Source: Pontimicrobium aquaticum (GTDB lineage Bacteria > Bacteroidota > Bacteroidia > Flavobacteriales > Flavobacteriaceae). Taken from it: DNA of 64,000 nucleotides. The translations under genes and the position numbers were made by a program. How positions within the stretch are numbered: position 1 is the first letter of the stretch; the number at the start of each line of letters is the position of its first letter. The notes under the pieces were generated by a model. That model did not search any database and was not told the DNA's origin. It worked only from the letters and a program-made list of their open reading frames with translations. Location: NCBI RefSeq assembly GCF_005047595.1, contig NZ_SUPL01000003.1, positions 248,001 to 312,000 on the forward strand, given 5' to 3'. This document shows positions 1 to 7,897 of the stretch, in pieces.

Positions 1-1309
1 CACGAATGGTACGCGCCATACGCGCTAAACCAACACCAAATTGGGAAGATAACTGCTCACCTACAGTACGTACACGACGGTTAGATAAGTGATCGATATC
101 ATCAATTTCTGCTTTTGAGTTAATTAACTCAATTAAATATTTTATAATAGTAATGATATCTTCTTTGGTAAGCACTTGCTTATCCATTCCGATATCTAAC
201 TGTAATTTTTTGTTCATTCTGTAACGACCAACTTCACCTAAGTTATAACGTTGATCACTAAAGAATAACTTGTCAATAATACCACGTGCTGTCTCCTCAT
301 CTGGCGGCTCTGCATTACGTAATTGACGGTAAATGTGTTCTACTGCTTCTTTTTCAGAGTTAGTAGGGTCTTTTTGAAGTGTGTTATGGATAATTGCGTA
401 ATCGCCTGATTGCCCATCTTCTTTATGTAAAAGAATGGTTTTAACACCTGCTTCAAGAATTTCTTCGATGTTATCTTTGTCTAAAACAGTATCACGATCT
501 AGAACTATTTCGTTTCTTTCGATTGATACTACTTCTCCTGTATCTTCATCCACAAAATCTTCATGCCAAGTATTAAGTACACGAGCAGCAAGTTTGCGAC
601 CAATCACTTTTTTTAGTCCAGATTTTGATACTTTTACTTCTTCGGCTAGGTCAAATATTTCAAGAATATCTTTATCTCTTTCAAAACCAATAGCACGGAA
701 AAGTGTTGTTACAGGTAACTTTTTCTTTCTGTCAATATATGCATACATCACACTATTAATATCTGTAGCAAATTCTATCCAAGAACCTTTGAATGGAATT
801 ACTCTAGCAGAATATAATTTTGTTCCGTTAGCATGAAAGGATTGTCCAAAGAATACACCTGGAGATCTATGTAATTGTGATACAACTACACGTTCGGCAC
901 CATTGATACAGAATGTACCACTTGGTGTCATGTAAGGTATTGTACCTAAATATACATCTTGAACAATGGTTTCGAAATCCTCATGCTCAGGATCGGTACA
1001 ATACAATTTAAGTCTTGCTTTTAACGGAACGCTATAAGTAAGTCCTCTTTCTATACATTCTTCTATAGTGTATCTTGGTGGATCTATAAAATAATCCAAA
1101 AACTCCAAGACAAATTGATTACGAGTATCTGTAATCGGGAAATTTTCCATGAAGGTGTTGTATAACCCTTCATCACCTCTTTCTTCTGATTTTGTCTCTA
1201 ACTGGAAAAAATCCTGAAAGGATTTAATCTGAATATCCAAGAAATCTGGATATTCTGTTCTATTTACAATAGACGAGAAGTTTAATCTTTCAGCTTTAGT
1301 TGCTAACAT
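1..1309 (-). CDS. rpoB: RNA polymerase beta subunit, N-terminal part (gene runs off the left edge)
   Basis: This encodes the N-terminal 436 residues of the beta subunit of DNA-directed RNA polymerase. Translating the minus strand from the ATG at 1309 gives a start [15 protein letters not shown], then the protrusion and lobe region with the pieces SPGVFFGQ and [10 protein letters not shown], which are typical of RpoB. The frame stays open to base 1, so only the 3' part is missing. It lies downstream of rplL in the usual ribosomal protein and polymerase operon, after a 123-base gap with two hairpins that may tune polymerase expression relative to L7/L12. The identification is certain; the total length cannot be seen. 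Confidence 0.97.
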   Translation of the reverse strand, partial: MLATKAERLNFSSIVNRTEYPDFLDIQIKSFQDFFQLETKSEERGDEGLYNTFMENFPITDTRNQFVLEFLDYFIDPPRYTIEECIERGLTYSVPLKARLKLYCTDPEHEDFETIVQDVYLGTIPYMTPSGTFCINGAERVVVSQLHRSPGVFFGQSFHANGTKLYSARVIPFKGSWIEFATDINSVMYAYIDRKKKLPVTTLFRAIGFERDKDILEIFDLAEEVKVSKSGLKKVIGRKLAARVLNTWHEDFVDEDTGEVVSIERNEIVLDRDTVLDKDNIEEILEAGVKTILLHKEDGQSGDYAIIHNTLQKDPTNSEKEAVEHIYRQLRNAEPPDEETARGIIDKLFFSDQRYNLGEVGRYRMNKKLQLDIGMDKQVLTKEDIITIIKYLIELINSKAEIDDIDHLSNRRVRTVGEQLSSQFGVGLARMARTIR

Positions 1310-1344
1310 CGACGGACGAAATTTTGATTAAAAAATAATTTTAC

Positions 1345-1367
1345 GTGTATATTACTTTTATATACAC
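1345..1367 (-). promoter_or_regulatory. Second hairpin in the rplL-rpoB leader
   Basis: Perfect 8-base arms (GTGTATAT at 1345-1352 and ATATACAC at 1360-1367) with a 7-base loop, placed between the larger hairpin and the rpoB start. It is AU-rich and weak alone. It may be a processing site or part of a leader structure; the function is inferred only from position. Confidence 0.4.
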
Positions 1368-1372
1368 AAAAG

Positions 1373-1410
1373 GGTTTAGGTCTTAGAGAGTATCTCTCCA
1401 GACCTAAACC
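1373..1410 (-). promoter_or_regulatory. Attenuator-like or processing hairpin between rplL and rpoB
   Basis: Perfect 11-base arms (GGTTTAGGTCT at 1373-1383 and AGACCTAAACC at 1400-1410), with a further AGAGA/TCTCT pairing inside, form a long hairpin directly after rplL. In rpoB orientation it is followed only by a short T stretch, so it is more likely a partial terminator or RNA processing site than a full stop. Partial termination or cleavage in this interval is known from other bacteria; here it is inferred. Confidence 0.6.
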
Positions 1411-1432
1411 ATATTTTGTAGGTTAGTTAAAC

Positions 1433-1810
1433 TTACTTAAGCTCAACCTCAGCTCCTGCTTCTTCTAAAGAAGACTTAAGACCTTCAGCTTCGTCTTTAG
1501 ATACACCTTCTTTGATTGCTTTAGGTGCACTATCAACTAATTCTTTAGCATCTTTTAATCCTAAACCAGTTAATTCTTTAACTAATTTTACAACTGCTAA
1601 TTTAGAGCCACCAGCTGCTTTAAGGATTACATCAAATTCTGTTTGAGCTTCACCAGCGTCATCTCCACCAGCGGCTGGACCAGCAGCTACAGCTACAGCT
1701 GCAGCAGCAGGCTCAATACCATACTCTTCTTTTAATATATCAGCTAATTCGTTAACCTCTTTTACTGTTAAGTTTACTAACTGTTCTGCGAAATCTTTTA
1801 AATCTGCCAT
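1433..1810 (-). CDS. rplL: 50S ribosomal protein L7/L12
   Basis: Stalk protein of the large ribosomal subunit, which recruits translation GTPases to the ribosome. The 125-residue product has the family layout: an N-terminal dimerisation helix (about 1-33), an Ala/Gly-rich flexible hinge (about 34-55, with runs such as [10 protein letters not shown]), and a compact C-terminal domain (about 57-125) containing [12 protein letters not shown]. Length is normal. It follows rplJ by 65 bases and precedes rpoB. L7/L12 is needed in several copies per ribosome, which fits the hairpins after the gene as a way to set its transcript level apart from rpoB. Confidence 0.98.
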   Translation of the reverse strand: MADLKDFAEQLVNLTVKEVNELADILKEEYGIEPAAAAVAVAAGPAAGGDDAGEAQTEFDVILKAAGGSKLAVVKLVKELTGLGLKDAKELVDSAPKAIKEGVSKDEAEGLKSSLEEAGAEVELK

Positions 1811-1875
1811 TTTTCTATCGTTTTAATAGTTTTTAATTTAATTTATTTTGTAAAAAGTGCGTACTTATTTATGTA

Positions 1876-2397
1876 TTATCCCTCTTTTTGAGATAATGTT
1901 TTTAAGATGCCTGATAATTTACCTCCACTAGATTGAAGTGCCGAAATAACATTCTTAGCTGGAGATTGTAATAATCCAACAATTTCTCCAATAAGCTCTT
2001 CTCTAGATTTAATATCTACCAACATATCTAATTGGTCGTCACCTAAGTAAATTGATTCTTCAATAAAAGCGCCCTTTAATAAAGGTTTTTCAGATTTTTT
2101 TCTGAAAGCTTTAATTACTTTTGCTGGTGCGTTTCCAGTTTCAGAATACATCACTGAAGTATTTCCTTTTAATGTTGAAGGTAATTCTCCAAATTCCTTA
2201 TCTGAAGCATCCATTGCTTTTTCAAGCAAAGTATTTTTTACAACTGCTAACTTTACGTTTGCTTTAAAACAAGCGCGACGTAAATTTGAAGTAGCTCCTG
2301 CATCTAATCCAGAAATATCTGTCAAATAAATATTTGCATTTTCTGTTAATTGAGCAGTTAACTCTTCAATTACTTGTGATTTTTCTTCTCTTGTCAT
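1876..2397 (-). CDS. rplJ: 50S ribosomal protein L10
   Basis: L10 anchors the L7/L12 dimers to the 23S rRNA and forms the base of the stalk. The 173-residue product starts MTREEKSQVIEELT, followed by the typical LRRACFKANVKLAVVKNTL segment (about 39-57), and ends in the helical tail that binds L7/L12. The gene lies 19 bases after rplA and 65 bases before rplL. In other bacteria the L10-L12 complex represses its own mRNA leader; no clear leader structure was picked out here. Length and sequence are ordinary for the family. Confidence 0.97.
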   Translation of the reverse strand: MTREEKSQVIEELTAQLTENANIYLTDISGLDAGATSNLRRACFKANVKLAVVKNTLLEKAMDASDKEFGELPSTLKGNTSVMYSETGNAPAKVIKAFRKKSEKPLLKGAFIEESIYLGDDQLDMLVDIKSREELIGEIVGLLQSPAKNVISALQSSGGKLSGILKTLSQKEG

Positions 2398-2416
2398 AAT
2401 AAAAAGTTTTTACTGC

Positions 2417-3106
2417 TTAACTTATTTTTGGATCAATTGCAACGCTAGGACTCATAGTACTTGACATAAAAATGCTTTTTACGTAAGTTCCTTTGGCCGC
2501 AGTTGGTTTAAGTTTCATTAATGTTGAAAGTAATTCTTGCGCATTACCTGCAATTTTATCTGCACTAAAAGATGCTTTTCCAATTGCTGCGTGAACAATA
2601 CCTGTTTTATCGACCTTAAAATCGATTTTACCAGCTTTTACTTCACCAACAGCTTTAGCTACATCCATAGTTACAGTTCCTGTTTTTGGGTTAGGCATTA
2701 AACCTCTTGGTCCTAAAACACGACCTAAAGGACCTAATTTTCCCATTACGCTAGGCATTGTTATAATTACGTCAACATCGGTCCAACCACCTTTAATTTT
2801 ATCAAGGTACTCGTCTAAACCAACGTAATCTGCTCCAGCTTCTTTAGCTTCAGCTTCCTTGTCTGGAGTTACTAATGCTAAAACTTTTACATCTTTACCT
2901 GTACCGTGTGGTAGAGACACAACACCTCTCACCATTTGGTTTGCCTTTCTAGGGTCAACGCCTAAACGCACAGCTAAATCTACAGAAGCATCAAACTTTG
3001 TATTTGTAATTTCTTTCACTAAAGCTGACGCTTCTTCTAAACTATAAAGTTTAGTTTTGTCAATTTTAGCTACTGCTTCTTTTTGTTTTCTTGTTAATCT
3101 TGCCAT
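2417..3106 (-). CDS. rplA: 50S ribosomal protein L1
   Basis: L1 binds 23S rRNA at the mobile side protuberance and helps release E-site tRNA. The 229-residue product has the expected two-domain pattern, with the signature [20 protein letters not shown] around residues 125-145 and a C-terminal [17 protein letters not shown] motif. It lies 17 bases downstream of rplK, so the two are very probably cotranscribed. L1 represses the rplK-rplA mRNA in E. coli; whether it does so here cannot be judged. Length is normal and no anomalies were seen. Confidence 0.98.
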   Translation of the reverse strand: MARLTRKQKEAVAKIDKTKLYSLEEASALVKEITNTKFDASVDLAVRLGVDPRKANQMVRGVVSLPHGTGKDVKVLALVTPDKEAEAKEAGADYVGLDEYLDKIKGGWTDVDVIITMPSVMGKLGPLGRVLGPRGLMPNPKTGTVTMDVAKAVGEVKAGKIDFKVDKTGIVHAAIGKASFSADKIAGNAQELLSTLMKLKPTAAKGTYVKSIFMSSTMSPSVAIDPKIS

Positions 3107-3123
3107 TTCAAAAATCTTTTAGA

Positions 3124-3564
3124 TTAGTTAGGTGCTTCTCCTCCTTTTACAGTTATACCCATAGATCTAGCAGTACCAGCTACCATTCTCATTGCAGAAT
3201 CAACAGTAAATGCATTTAAATCAACCATTTTGTCTTCTGCTATAGTTCTAACTTGATCCCAAGTAACTTTTGCTACTTTTTTTCTATTAGGTTCACCTGA
3301 ACCTTTTTTTACTTTGGCCGCTTCCAATAATTGTACCGCTGCAGGTGGTGTTTTGATAACAAAGTCAAATGATTTGTCTTTGTAAACAGAAATTACCACT
3401 GGTAAAACTTTACCAGGTTTATCTTGGGTTCTAGCATTAAATTGCTTACAGAACTCCATAATATTAACTCCTGCGGCACCTAAAGCGGGTCCAACCGGTG
3501 GCGACGGGTTCGCTGCACCTCCCCTAACTTGTAGTTTAACTACTTTACTTAACTCTTTTGCCAT
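3124..3564 (-). CDS. rplK: 50S ribosomal protein L11
   Basis: L11 forms the GTPase-associated centre of the large subunit together with 23S rRNA and is needed for the RelA response where RelA is present. The 146-residue product has the Pro-rich N-terminal domain ([16 protein letters not shown], about 20-36) and the rRNA-binding C-terminal domain ending in [12 protein letters not shown]. The gap to nusG upstream is 75 bases, while rplA follows after 17 bases. Length and motifs are typical, so the call is firm. Confidence 0.98.
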   Translation of the reverse strand: MAKELSKVVKLQVRGGAANPSPPVGPALGAAGVNIMEFCKQFNARTQDKPGKVLPVVISVYKDKSFDFVIKTPPAAVQLLEAAKVKKGSGEPNRKKVAKVTWDQVRTIAEDKMVDLNAFTVDSAMRMVAGTARSMGITVKGGEAPN

Positions 3565-3639
3565 TTTTAATAATTTAAGTTTGATAAGTTTTAAAAGTTG
3601 GAAGCAATAAAAAACTTACCTATATGTTTGTAACAATTA

Positions 3640-4194
3640 TTATATTTTTTCAACTTGCATATAGCTTAACTCCAATGGTGTTTTTCTTCCAAAAATCTTA
3701 ACCATTACTTCTAGCTTACGCTTTTCTTCATTTATATTTTCGATAGTTCCATCAAAACCATTAAATGGTCCATCAATTACTTTTACAGTTTCTCCTTTTA
3801 CAAAAGGAATTGCTACGTTAGCATCTGCTTCAACTGATAATTCATCAACCTTACCTAACATTCTGTTTACTTCAGATTGTCTTAATGGCACTGGATCACC
3901 TCCTTTAGTTTCTCCTAAAAACCCTATTACATTAGTAATAGATTTAATTATATGAGGAATTTCACCACTTAGGTTTGCTTGAATCATGATATATCCTGGA
4001 AAATAAACTTTTTCTTTATTAATTTTTTTTCCATTACGAATTTGTATCACTTTTTCAGTTGGCACAAGAACTTGATCAACATAATCACCTAAACCTAATC
4101 TAGCAATTTCATTTTCTATGTAGGTTTTGATTTTGTTTTCTTGACCACTTACAGCTCTAACAACGTACCATTTTTTTTCAATACTTTCAGACAT
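3640..4194 (-). CDS. nusG: Transcription elongation and antitermination factor NusG
   Basis: NusG binds RNA polymerase with its N-terminal domain and links it to Rho or to the ribosome through its KOW domain. The 184-residue product has a NGN domain with KKWYVVRAVSGQENK near the N terminus and a C-terminal KOW motif (VKVIDGPFNGFDGTI). A TTG two codons upstream (4200) is also in frame, but the ATG at 4194 gives the usual start MSESIEKKWY and is preferred. secE lies 15 bases upstream, so the two are cotranscribed as in most bacteria. Confidence 0.95.
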   Translation of the reverse strand: MSESIEKKWYVVRAVSGQENKIKTYIENEIARLGLGDYVDQVLVPTEKVIQIRNGKKINKEKVYFPGYIMIQANLSGEIPHIIKSITNVIGFLGETKGGDPVPLRQSEVNRMLGKVDELSVEADANVAIPFVKGETVKVIDGPFNGFDGTIENINEEKRKLEVMVKIFGRKTPLELSYMQVEKI

Positions 4195-4209
4195 CTTCAA
4201 AATGTATTA

Positions 4210-4401
4210 TTAAATCCAATTAAAATATGCCTTAATAACCTCACTAAAAACTGAGTCAACTCCCCAAATAGCTAATGAAAAAATAATAGAAAACACAGCA
4301 ACTAAAACTGTTAAACTTTGTGCTTCTGCCCAAGGAGTCCAGCTTACATTATTTTTAAGTTCTTCAAAAGACTCTTTTACGTAATTTATTATTCCTGCCA
4401 T
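4210..4401 (-). CDS. secE: Preprotein translocase subunit SecE
   Basis: SecE is the small essential subunit that clamps SecY in the Sec translocon of the inner membrane. The 63-residue product has an amphipathic helix (about 5-25, with EELKNNVSWTPW) followed by one transmembrane segment (about 29-48) in the single-span layout common outside the enterobacteria. An open frame extends upstream to 4476, but that part is the tRNA-Trp gene read through; the ATG at 4401 gives the family start MAGIINYVKESFEELKNNV. The position between tuf, tRNA-Trp and nusG is the classic context. Confidence 0.95.
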   Translation of the reverse strand: MAGIINYVKESFEELKNNVSWTPWAEAQSLTVLVAVFSIIFSLAIWGVDSVFSEVIKAYFNWI

Positions 4402-4418
4402 TTGTTTTTTATTTTTTG

Positions 4419-4491
4419 CACGGGTTGAGAGACTCGAACTCCCGACACCTGGTTTTGGAGACCAGTGCTCTACCAACTGAGCTAAACCCGT
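4419..4491 (-). tRNA. tRNA-Trp (anticodon CCA)
   Basis: The minus strand folds as a cloverleaf: acceptor arms ACGGGTT and AACCCGT, D arm with AGCTCAGTTGGTAGAGC, anticodon stem CTGGT/ACCAG around loop CTCCAAA (anticodon CCA), and T arm with GTTCGAGTC. It lies between tuf and secE, as in many bacteria. The full 3' CCA is not encoded. Confidence 0.97.
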
Positions 4492-4504
4492 AAATATAAG
4501 TCAA

Positions 4505-4529
4505 GGCATTCCGAAATAATCGGAATACC
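4505..4529 (-). terminator. Hairpin after tuf, upstream of tRNA-Trp
   Basis: Ten-base arms with one G-U-type mismatch (GGCATTCCGA at 4505-4514, TCGGAATACC at 4520-4529) around a 5-base loop, 25 bases after the tuf stop. There is no long T tract, so it may be a weak terminator or a processing stem that frees the tRNA-Trp precursor from tuf mRNA. Confidence 0.55.
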
Positions 4530-4554
4530 TTTACTTAATATTTATTAACTTAAA

Positions 4555-5742
4555 TTAGTCTAAAATCTCAGTTACCTGACCAGCTCCAACTGTTCTACCT
4601 CCTTCACGGATAGCGAAACGTAAACCTACGTTCATTGCAATTGGTTGGTGTAAATCAACAGTAATTGTTAAGTTATCTCCAGGCATTACCATTTCAACTC
4701 CATCAGGTAAATTAATATTTCCTGTTACGTCAGTTGTACGTACGTAGAACTGTGGACGGTAGTTGTTATGGAATGGAGTGTGACGTCCACCTTCTTCTTT
4801 CTTAAGAATATACACCTCAGCTTTAAACTTAGCATGCGGAGTTACAGAGCCTTGCTTACAGATTACCATACCTCTACGGATATCTGTTTTCTCAATACCT
4901 CTTAATAAGATACCAACGTTATCTCCTGCTTCACCTCTATCTAATATTTTACGGAACATTTCAACTCCAGTAATAGTAGATGTTAACTTTTCAGCACCCA
5001 TACCAATAATATCTACAGGATCTCCAGTGTTAGCTACACCAGTTTCAATACGACCAGTTGCAACAGTACCACGACCTGTAATAGAGAATACATCTTCGAT
5101 TGGCATTAAGAAATCTTTATCTACATCACGCTTAGGTAATTCAATCCAAGAATCAACAGCTTCCATTAACTCCATAACTGTATCAACCCATTTTTGCTCT
5201 CCATTTAAAGCTCCTAAAGCAGATCCAGAAATAACAGGACCATTATCACCGTCATATTCGTAGAAGTTTAATAAATCTCTAACTTCCATATCTACTAATT
5301 CTAAAAGCTCTTCATCGTCAACCATATCAACTTTGTTTAAGAAAACAACGATACGAGGAATACCTACCTGACGACCTAGAAGGATGTGCTCACGAGTTTG
5401 TGGCATTGGACCATCGGTAGCAGCAACTACTAAGATAGCACCATCCATTTGCGCAGCACCAGTTACCATGTTCTTTACATAATCCGCGTGACCTGGACAG
5501 TCAACGTGAGCATAGTGACGATTAGCTGTTGCATATTCTACATGTGACGTATTAATTGTAATACCTCTTTCTTTTTCTTCTGGAGCATTATCGATTGTAT
5601 CGAAATCTCTTTTTTCAGATAAACCTGCATTAGCTAAAACAGTTGTAATAGCAGCAGTTAAAGTAGTTTTTCCGTGATCTACATGCCCAATTGTACCTAT
5701 ATTTAAGTGCGGTTTGGAACGATCGAAAGTTTCCTTTGCCAT
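4555..5742 (-). CDS. tuf: Translation elongation factor EF-Tu
   Basis: EF-Tu is the GTPase that brings aminoacyl-tRNA to the ribosomal A site. The 395-residue product has all the G motifs: GHVDHGKT at 19-26, the switch I segment with RGITI, DCPGH, and NKVD, followed by two beta-barrel domains ending in [15 protein letters not shown]. Length matches bacterial EF-Tu. It is preceded by four tRNA genes and followed by tRNA-Trp and secE, so it probably belongs to a mixed tRNA and translation transcript. Codon choice looks more restricted than in neighbouring genes, as expected for a highly expressed gene. Confidence 0.99.
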   Translation of the reverse strand: MAKETFDRSKPHLNIGTIGHVDHGKTTLTAAITTVLANAGLSEKRDFDTIDNAPEEKERGITINTSHVEYATANRHYAHVDCPGHADYVKNMVTGAAQMDGAILVVAATDGPMPQTREHILLGRQVGIPRIVVFLNKVDMVDDEELLELVDMEVRDLLNFYEYDGDNGPVISGSALGALNGEQKWVDTVMELMEAVDSWIELPKRDVDKDFLMPIEDVFSITGRGTVATGRIETGVANTGDPVDIIGMGAEKLTSTITGVEMFRKILDRGEAGDNVGILLRGIEKTDIRRGMVICKQGSVTPHAKFKAEVYILKKEEGGRHTPFHNNYRPQFYVRTTDVTGNINLPDGVEMVMPGDNLTITVDLHQPIAMNVGLRFAIREGGRTVGAGQVTEILD

Positions 5743-5806
5743 GATTTAAAATTTAATCTTAGTTATATAATAATATTAGTGTTCAAAATTTTTAAATCTT
5801 TATAAG

Positions 5807-5878
5807 AGCCAATGACGGGATTTGAACCCGTGACCTCTTCCTTACCAAGGAAACGCTCTACCCCTGAGCTACACCGGC
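5807..5878 (-). tRNA. tRNA-Thr (anticodon GGT)
   Basis: Minus-strand cloverleaf: acceptor GCCGGTG with CATTGGC, D arm AGCTCAGGGGTAGAGC, anticodon stem TTTCC/GGAAG around TTGGTAA (anticodon GGT), T arm with GGTTCAAATCC. It is the last of the four-tRNA string before tuf. The 3' CCA is not encoded. Confidence 0.97.
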
Positions 5879-5889
5879 CAAAAAATTAG

Positions 5890-5962
5890 AGCGGGAGACC
5901 GGGTTCGAACCGGCGACATTCAGCTTGGAAGGCTGACGCTCTACCAACTGAGCTACTCCCGC
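5890..5962 (-). tRNA. tRNA-Gly (anticodon TCC)
   Basis: Minus-strand cloverleaf: acceptor GCGGGAG with CTCCCGC, D arm AGCTCAGTTGGTAGAGC, anticodon stem TCAGC/GCTGA around CTTCCAA (anticodon TCC), T arm with GGTTCGAACCC. It lies 11 bases from tRNA-Thr(GGT), so they share a transcript. Confidence 0.97.
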
Positions 5963-5990
5963 AATTATTTTTTTTAAATCCTTTAAAAAG

Positions 5991-6073
5991 TGGGGAGAGC
6001 AGGATTCGAACCTGCGAAGGTAAAAACCAACAGATTTACAGTCTGTCCTCGTTGGCCGCTTGAGTATCTCCCC
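5991..6073 (-). tRNA. tRNA-Tyr (anticodon GTA)
   Basis: A class II tRNA of 83 bases with a long variable arm. Acceptor GGGGAGA pairs with TCTCCCC and the discriminator is A; the anticodon stem ACAGA/TCTGT encloses CTGTAAA (anticodon GTA); T arm with GGTTCGAATCC. Confidence 0.97.
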
Positions 6074-6108
6074 AATTATAAAAAATCATCAGTCTTTAAA
6101 AGAACTTG

Positions 6109-6182
6109 AGCCGATGGAGGGACTCGAACCCACGACCTGCTGATTACAAATCAGCTGCTCTAGCCAGCTGAGCTACATCGGC
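6109..6182 (-). tRNA. tRNA-Thr (anticodon TGT)
   Basis: Minus-strand cloverleaf: acceptor GCCGATG with CATCGGC, D arm AGCTCAGCTGGCTAGAGC, anticodon stem GCTGA/TCAGC around TTTGTAA (anticodon TGT), T arm with GGTTCGAGTCC. First tRNA of the string in transcription order; with the GGT tRNA it covers most Thr codons. Confidence 0.97.
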
Positions 6183-6284
6183 TTATTTTGTTGTTTTTTC
6201 TGCAACAAAAAGTCCGCTATTTCTAACGGACTGCAAATGTATATATATTTTTTTTTAATCAAAACATTTTTTGAGAAATTTTCT

Positions 6285-6587
6285 CTATAAATATGTTCTT
6301 AATTTTTCTTTTCGCTTTTTTAGCTGTCTTTCTAAAGAAGCAACAGCCATATCGGTGCCTTCTTCAAAGGTTTTGCATTGTTTTTTTACAATAAAACTAT
6401 CTCCTGGTACGTGCACCTTAGCTTCAAATATTTTATTTTCTTTACCACTTGTGTTTTCTACTTTTAAAAACACATCAGATTTTATGACTTTATCGTAATA
6501 CATTTCTAACTTGTCCATTCGTTTTTGAATAAAGTTTATTAACTTTTGGTCTGCATTAAAGTTAACTGATTGCGTGTTTACTTTCAT
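6285..6587 (-). CDS. hpf: Short-form ribosome hibernation promoting factor (HPF/RaiA family)
   Basis: HPF-family proteins bind the decoding region of the 30S subunit and hold idle ribosomes inactive in stationary phase. The 100-residue product has the sequence pattern MKVNTQSVNFNADQKLINFI at the start and a basic C-terminal helix with LERQLKKRKEK. It is the short form: it lacks the C-terminal dimerisation domain found in long HPF. The gene lies 36 bases after xerC, in the order rpsU, xerC, hpf that I know from Flavobacteriia. The family call is firm; the mode of ribosome dimerisation cannot be told from this. Confidence 0.92.
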   Translation of the reverse strand: MKVNTQSVNFNADQKLINFIQKRMDKLEMYYDKVIKSDVFLKVENTSGKENKIFEAKVHVPGDSFIVKKQCKTFEEGTDMAVASLERQLKKRKEKLRTYL

Positions 6588-6623
6588 ATTCTACTTTTTT
6601 TAGTTAGACAATATTTATAGTGT

Positions 6624-7511
6624 TTATTTATTCCTTGGATGAGATTTCGCATATACTTTTTTAAGTTCGGCAATACTATTATGAGTGTAAACTTGGGTTG
6701 CTGCTAAACTAGAATGCCCAAGTAGTTCTTTTACAGCATTTAAATCGGCACCTTGATTTAGTAAATGAGTCGCAAATGAATGTCGTAAAATATGCGGACT
6801 CTTTTTTACTTTAGAAGATGCATTACTAAAATAGTTATTTATTATTCTGTAAACAAGAGTTTCGTATATTTTATGTCCCTTTTTTGTGAGAAACAAAACG
6901 TTACTATCAACTATAGTTTCGAGTTGACTTCTTTTTAGCAAGTAGGTTTCAATTGTATTTATTACTATTTCTAATAACGGCAAATAGCGTTCCTTATTTC
7001 TTTTTCCCAAAACTTTAAGGGTTTTATTTTTTTGGTCAATGTCTTTTAATTTTAACTGTACTAACTCTATGCGACGTATTCCGGTTGTATAAAATAATTC
7101 GATTATTAATTTGTCTCTTACTCCTTCGAATGTATCATCAAAATTAAACTCATCTAACACCTTACTCACTTCTTCTTTTGAAAAAGGAATCTGCACTTTT
7201 TTACTAACCTTTAATGCTTTGTGTTTTGATAGTGGATTTAAGGCTATTGATTCTATTTTTAACAGAAACTTGTAATATGAGTTAAGTGATGACACTTTTC
7301 TATTTACAGTTCTGTTTTGTATTCCAGAATCAACTAATGAAATAATCCAGCTTCTAATTTGTGAATACGATACCTTATCGATACTTGACTCATTAAAGTG
7401 TTCTTTGTTAAATTCTACAAAGTTATTTAAGTCCTTGACATAAGCATTTACTGTATGCCTTGAATAGTTTTTTTCTAACAACAGATAATCTTTAAAAGAT
7501 TTTAAGGACAT
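6624..7511 (-). CDS. xerC: Tyrosine recombinase XerC/XerD type
   Basis: Site-specific recombinase that, by family role, resolves chromosome dimers at dif. The 295-residue protein has the N-terminal SAM-like core-binding domain (about 1-85) and the catalytic domain with Arg146 (TTGIRRIEL), His240 and Arg243 (PHILRHSFATHLL), His266 (LGHSS) and nucleophile Tyr275 (QVYTHNS). All catalytic residues are present and length is normal for Xer proteins. The housekeeping context between rpsU and hpf argues against an integrase of a mobile element. Whether it is the XerC or XerD partner is inferred from context. Confidence 0.92.
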   Translation of the reverse strand: MSLKSFKDYLLLEKNYSRHTVNAYVKDLNNFVEFNKEHFNESSIDKVSYSQIRSWIISLVDSGIQNRTVNRKVSSLNSYYKFLLKIESIALNPLSKHKALKVSKKVQIPFSKEEVSKVLDEFNFDDTFEGVRDKLIIELFYTTGIRRIELVQLKLKDIDQKNKTLKVLGKRNKERYLPLLEIVINTIETYLLKRSQLETIVDSNVLFLTKKGHKIYETLVYRIINNYFSNASSKVKKSPHILRHSFATHLLNQGADLNAVKELLGHSSLAATQVYTHNSIAELKKVYAKSHPRNK

Positions 7512-7570
7512 TTATACGTTTTAGGTTATTATAAAAATACAAAACTTTAAGGTTCTGCCAGATTTTATAT

Positions 7571-7603
7571 AAAAAAATCCCACAATAAACATTGTGGGAT
7601 TTT
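7571..7603 (-). terminator. Intrinsic terminator after rpsU (probably bidirectional)
   Basis: Thirteen-base perfect arms (AAAATCCCACAAT at 7574-7586, ATTGTGGGATTTT at 7591-7603) around an AAAC loop, with an A run on the plus strand that reads as a U tract after the stem in the rpsU direction. It lies 20 bases after the rpsU stop, so xerC expression would need readthrough or its own promoter. Confidence 0.85.
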
Positions 7604-7623
7604 AGTAATCTATTTACAAAGGT

Positions 7624-7818
7624 TTAGATTTCTTCTGCATCTCTCAAACCTTGAATGTATTGTGCTTTTTGAATTTGAGCTCTACGTGCAATTGAAGGTT
7701 TTGTAAACTGCTTACGTTGCTGTAACATACGCTTAGTACCAGTTTTATCAAACTTTCTTTTAAAGCGTTTTAAAGCTCTATCTATATTTTCTCCTTCTTT
7801 AATTGGTATTATTAACAT
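7624..7818 (-). CDS. rpsU: 30S ribosomal protein S21
   Basis: Small basic protein of the 30S subunit near the anti-Shine-Dalgarno end of 16S rRNA. The 64-residue product begins MLIIPIKEGENIDRALKRFK and has the conserved KRKFDKTGTKRMLQQRKQF segment. The bases just upstream of the start contain AGGAGG (the plus strand shows cctcct at about 7831-7836), an unusually strong Shine-Dalgarno for Bacteroidota, where most genes lack one. Special use of this motif by rpsU in this phylum is my recollection of the family, so the regulatory reading is inference. Confidence 0.95.
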   Translation of the reverse strand: MLIIPIKEGENIDRALKRFKRKFDKTGTKRMLQQRKQFTKPSIARRAQIQKAQYIQGLRDAEEI

Positions 7819-7897
7819 AGTGTCTTAACCTCCTCTCTTTTAGAATTTTGGTTTGCAAATATATAACTTATTACAAAACTACAAATACTAATATATT

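Noticed and set aside
435-836. 133-codon plus-strand frame
   Set aside because: Lies antisense in rpoB, whose minus-strand frame is clearly coding.
4402-4476. N-terminal extension of SecE
   Set aside because: It is the tRNA-Trp gene read in frame; the family start is at 4401.
6624-7511. XerC-type recombinase as the integrase of the cassette-like modules
   Set aside because: It is in the conserved rpsU-xerC-hpf context and has no integron-integrase insert; it is the housekeeping recombinase.
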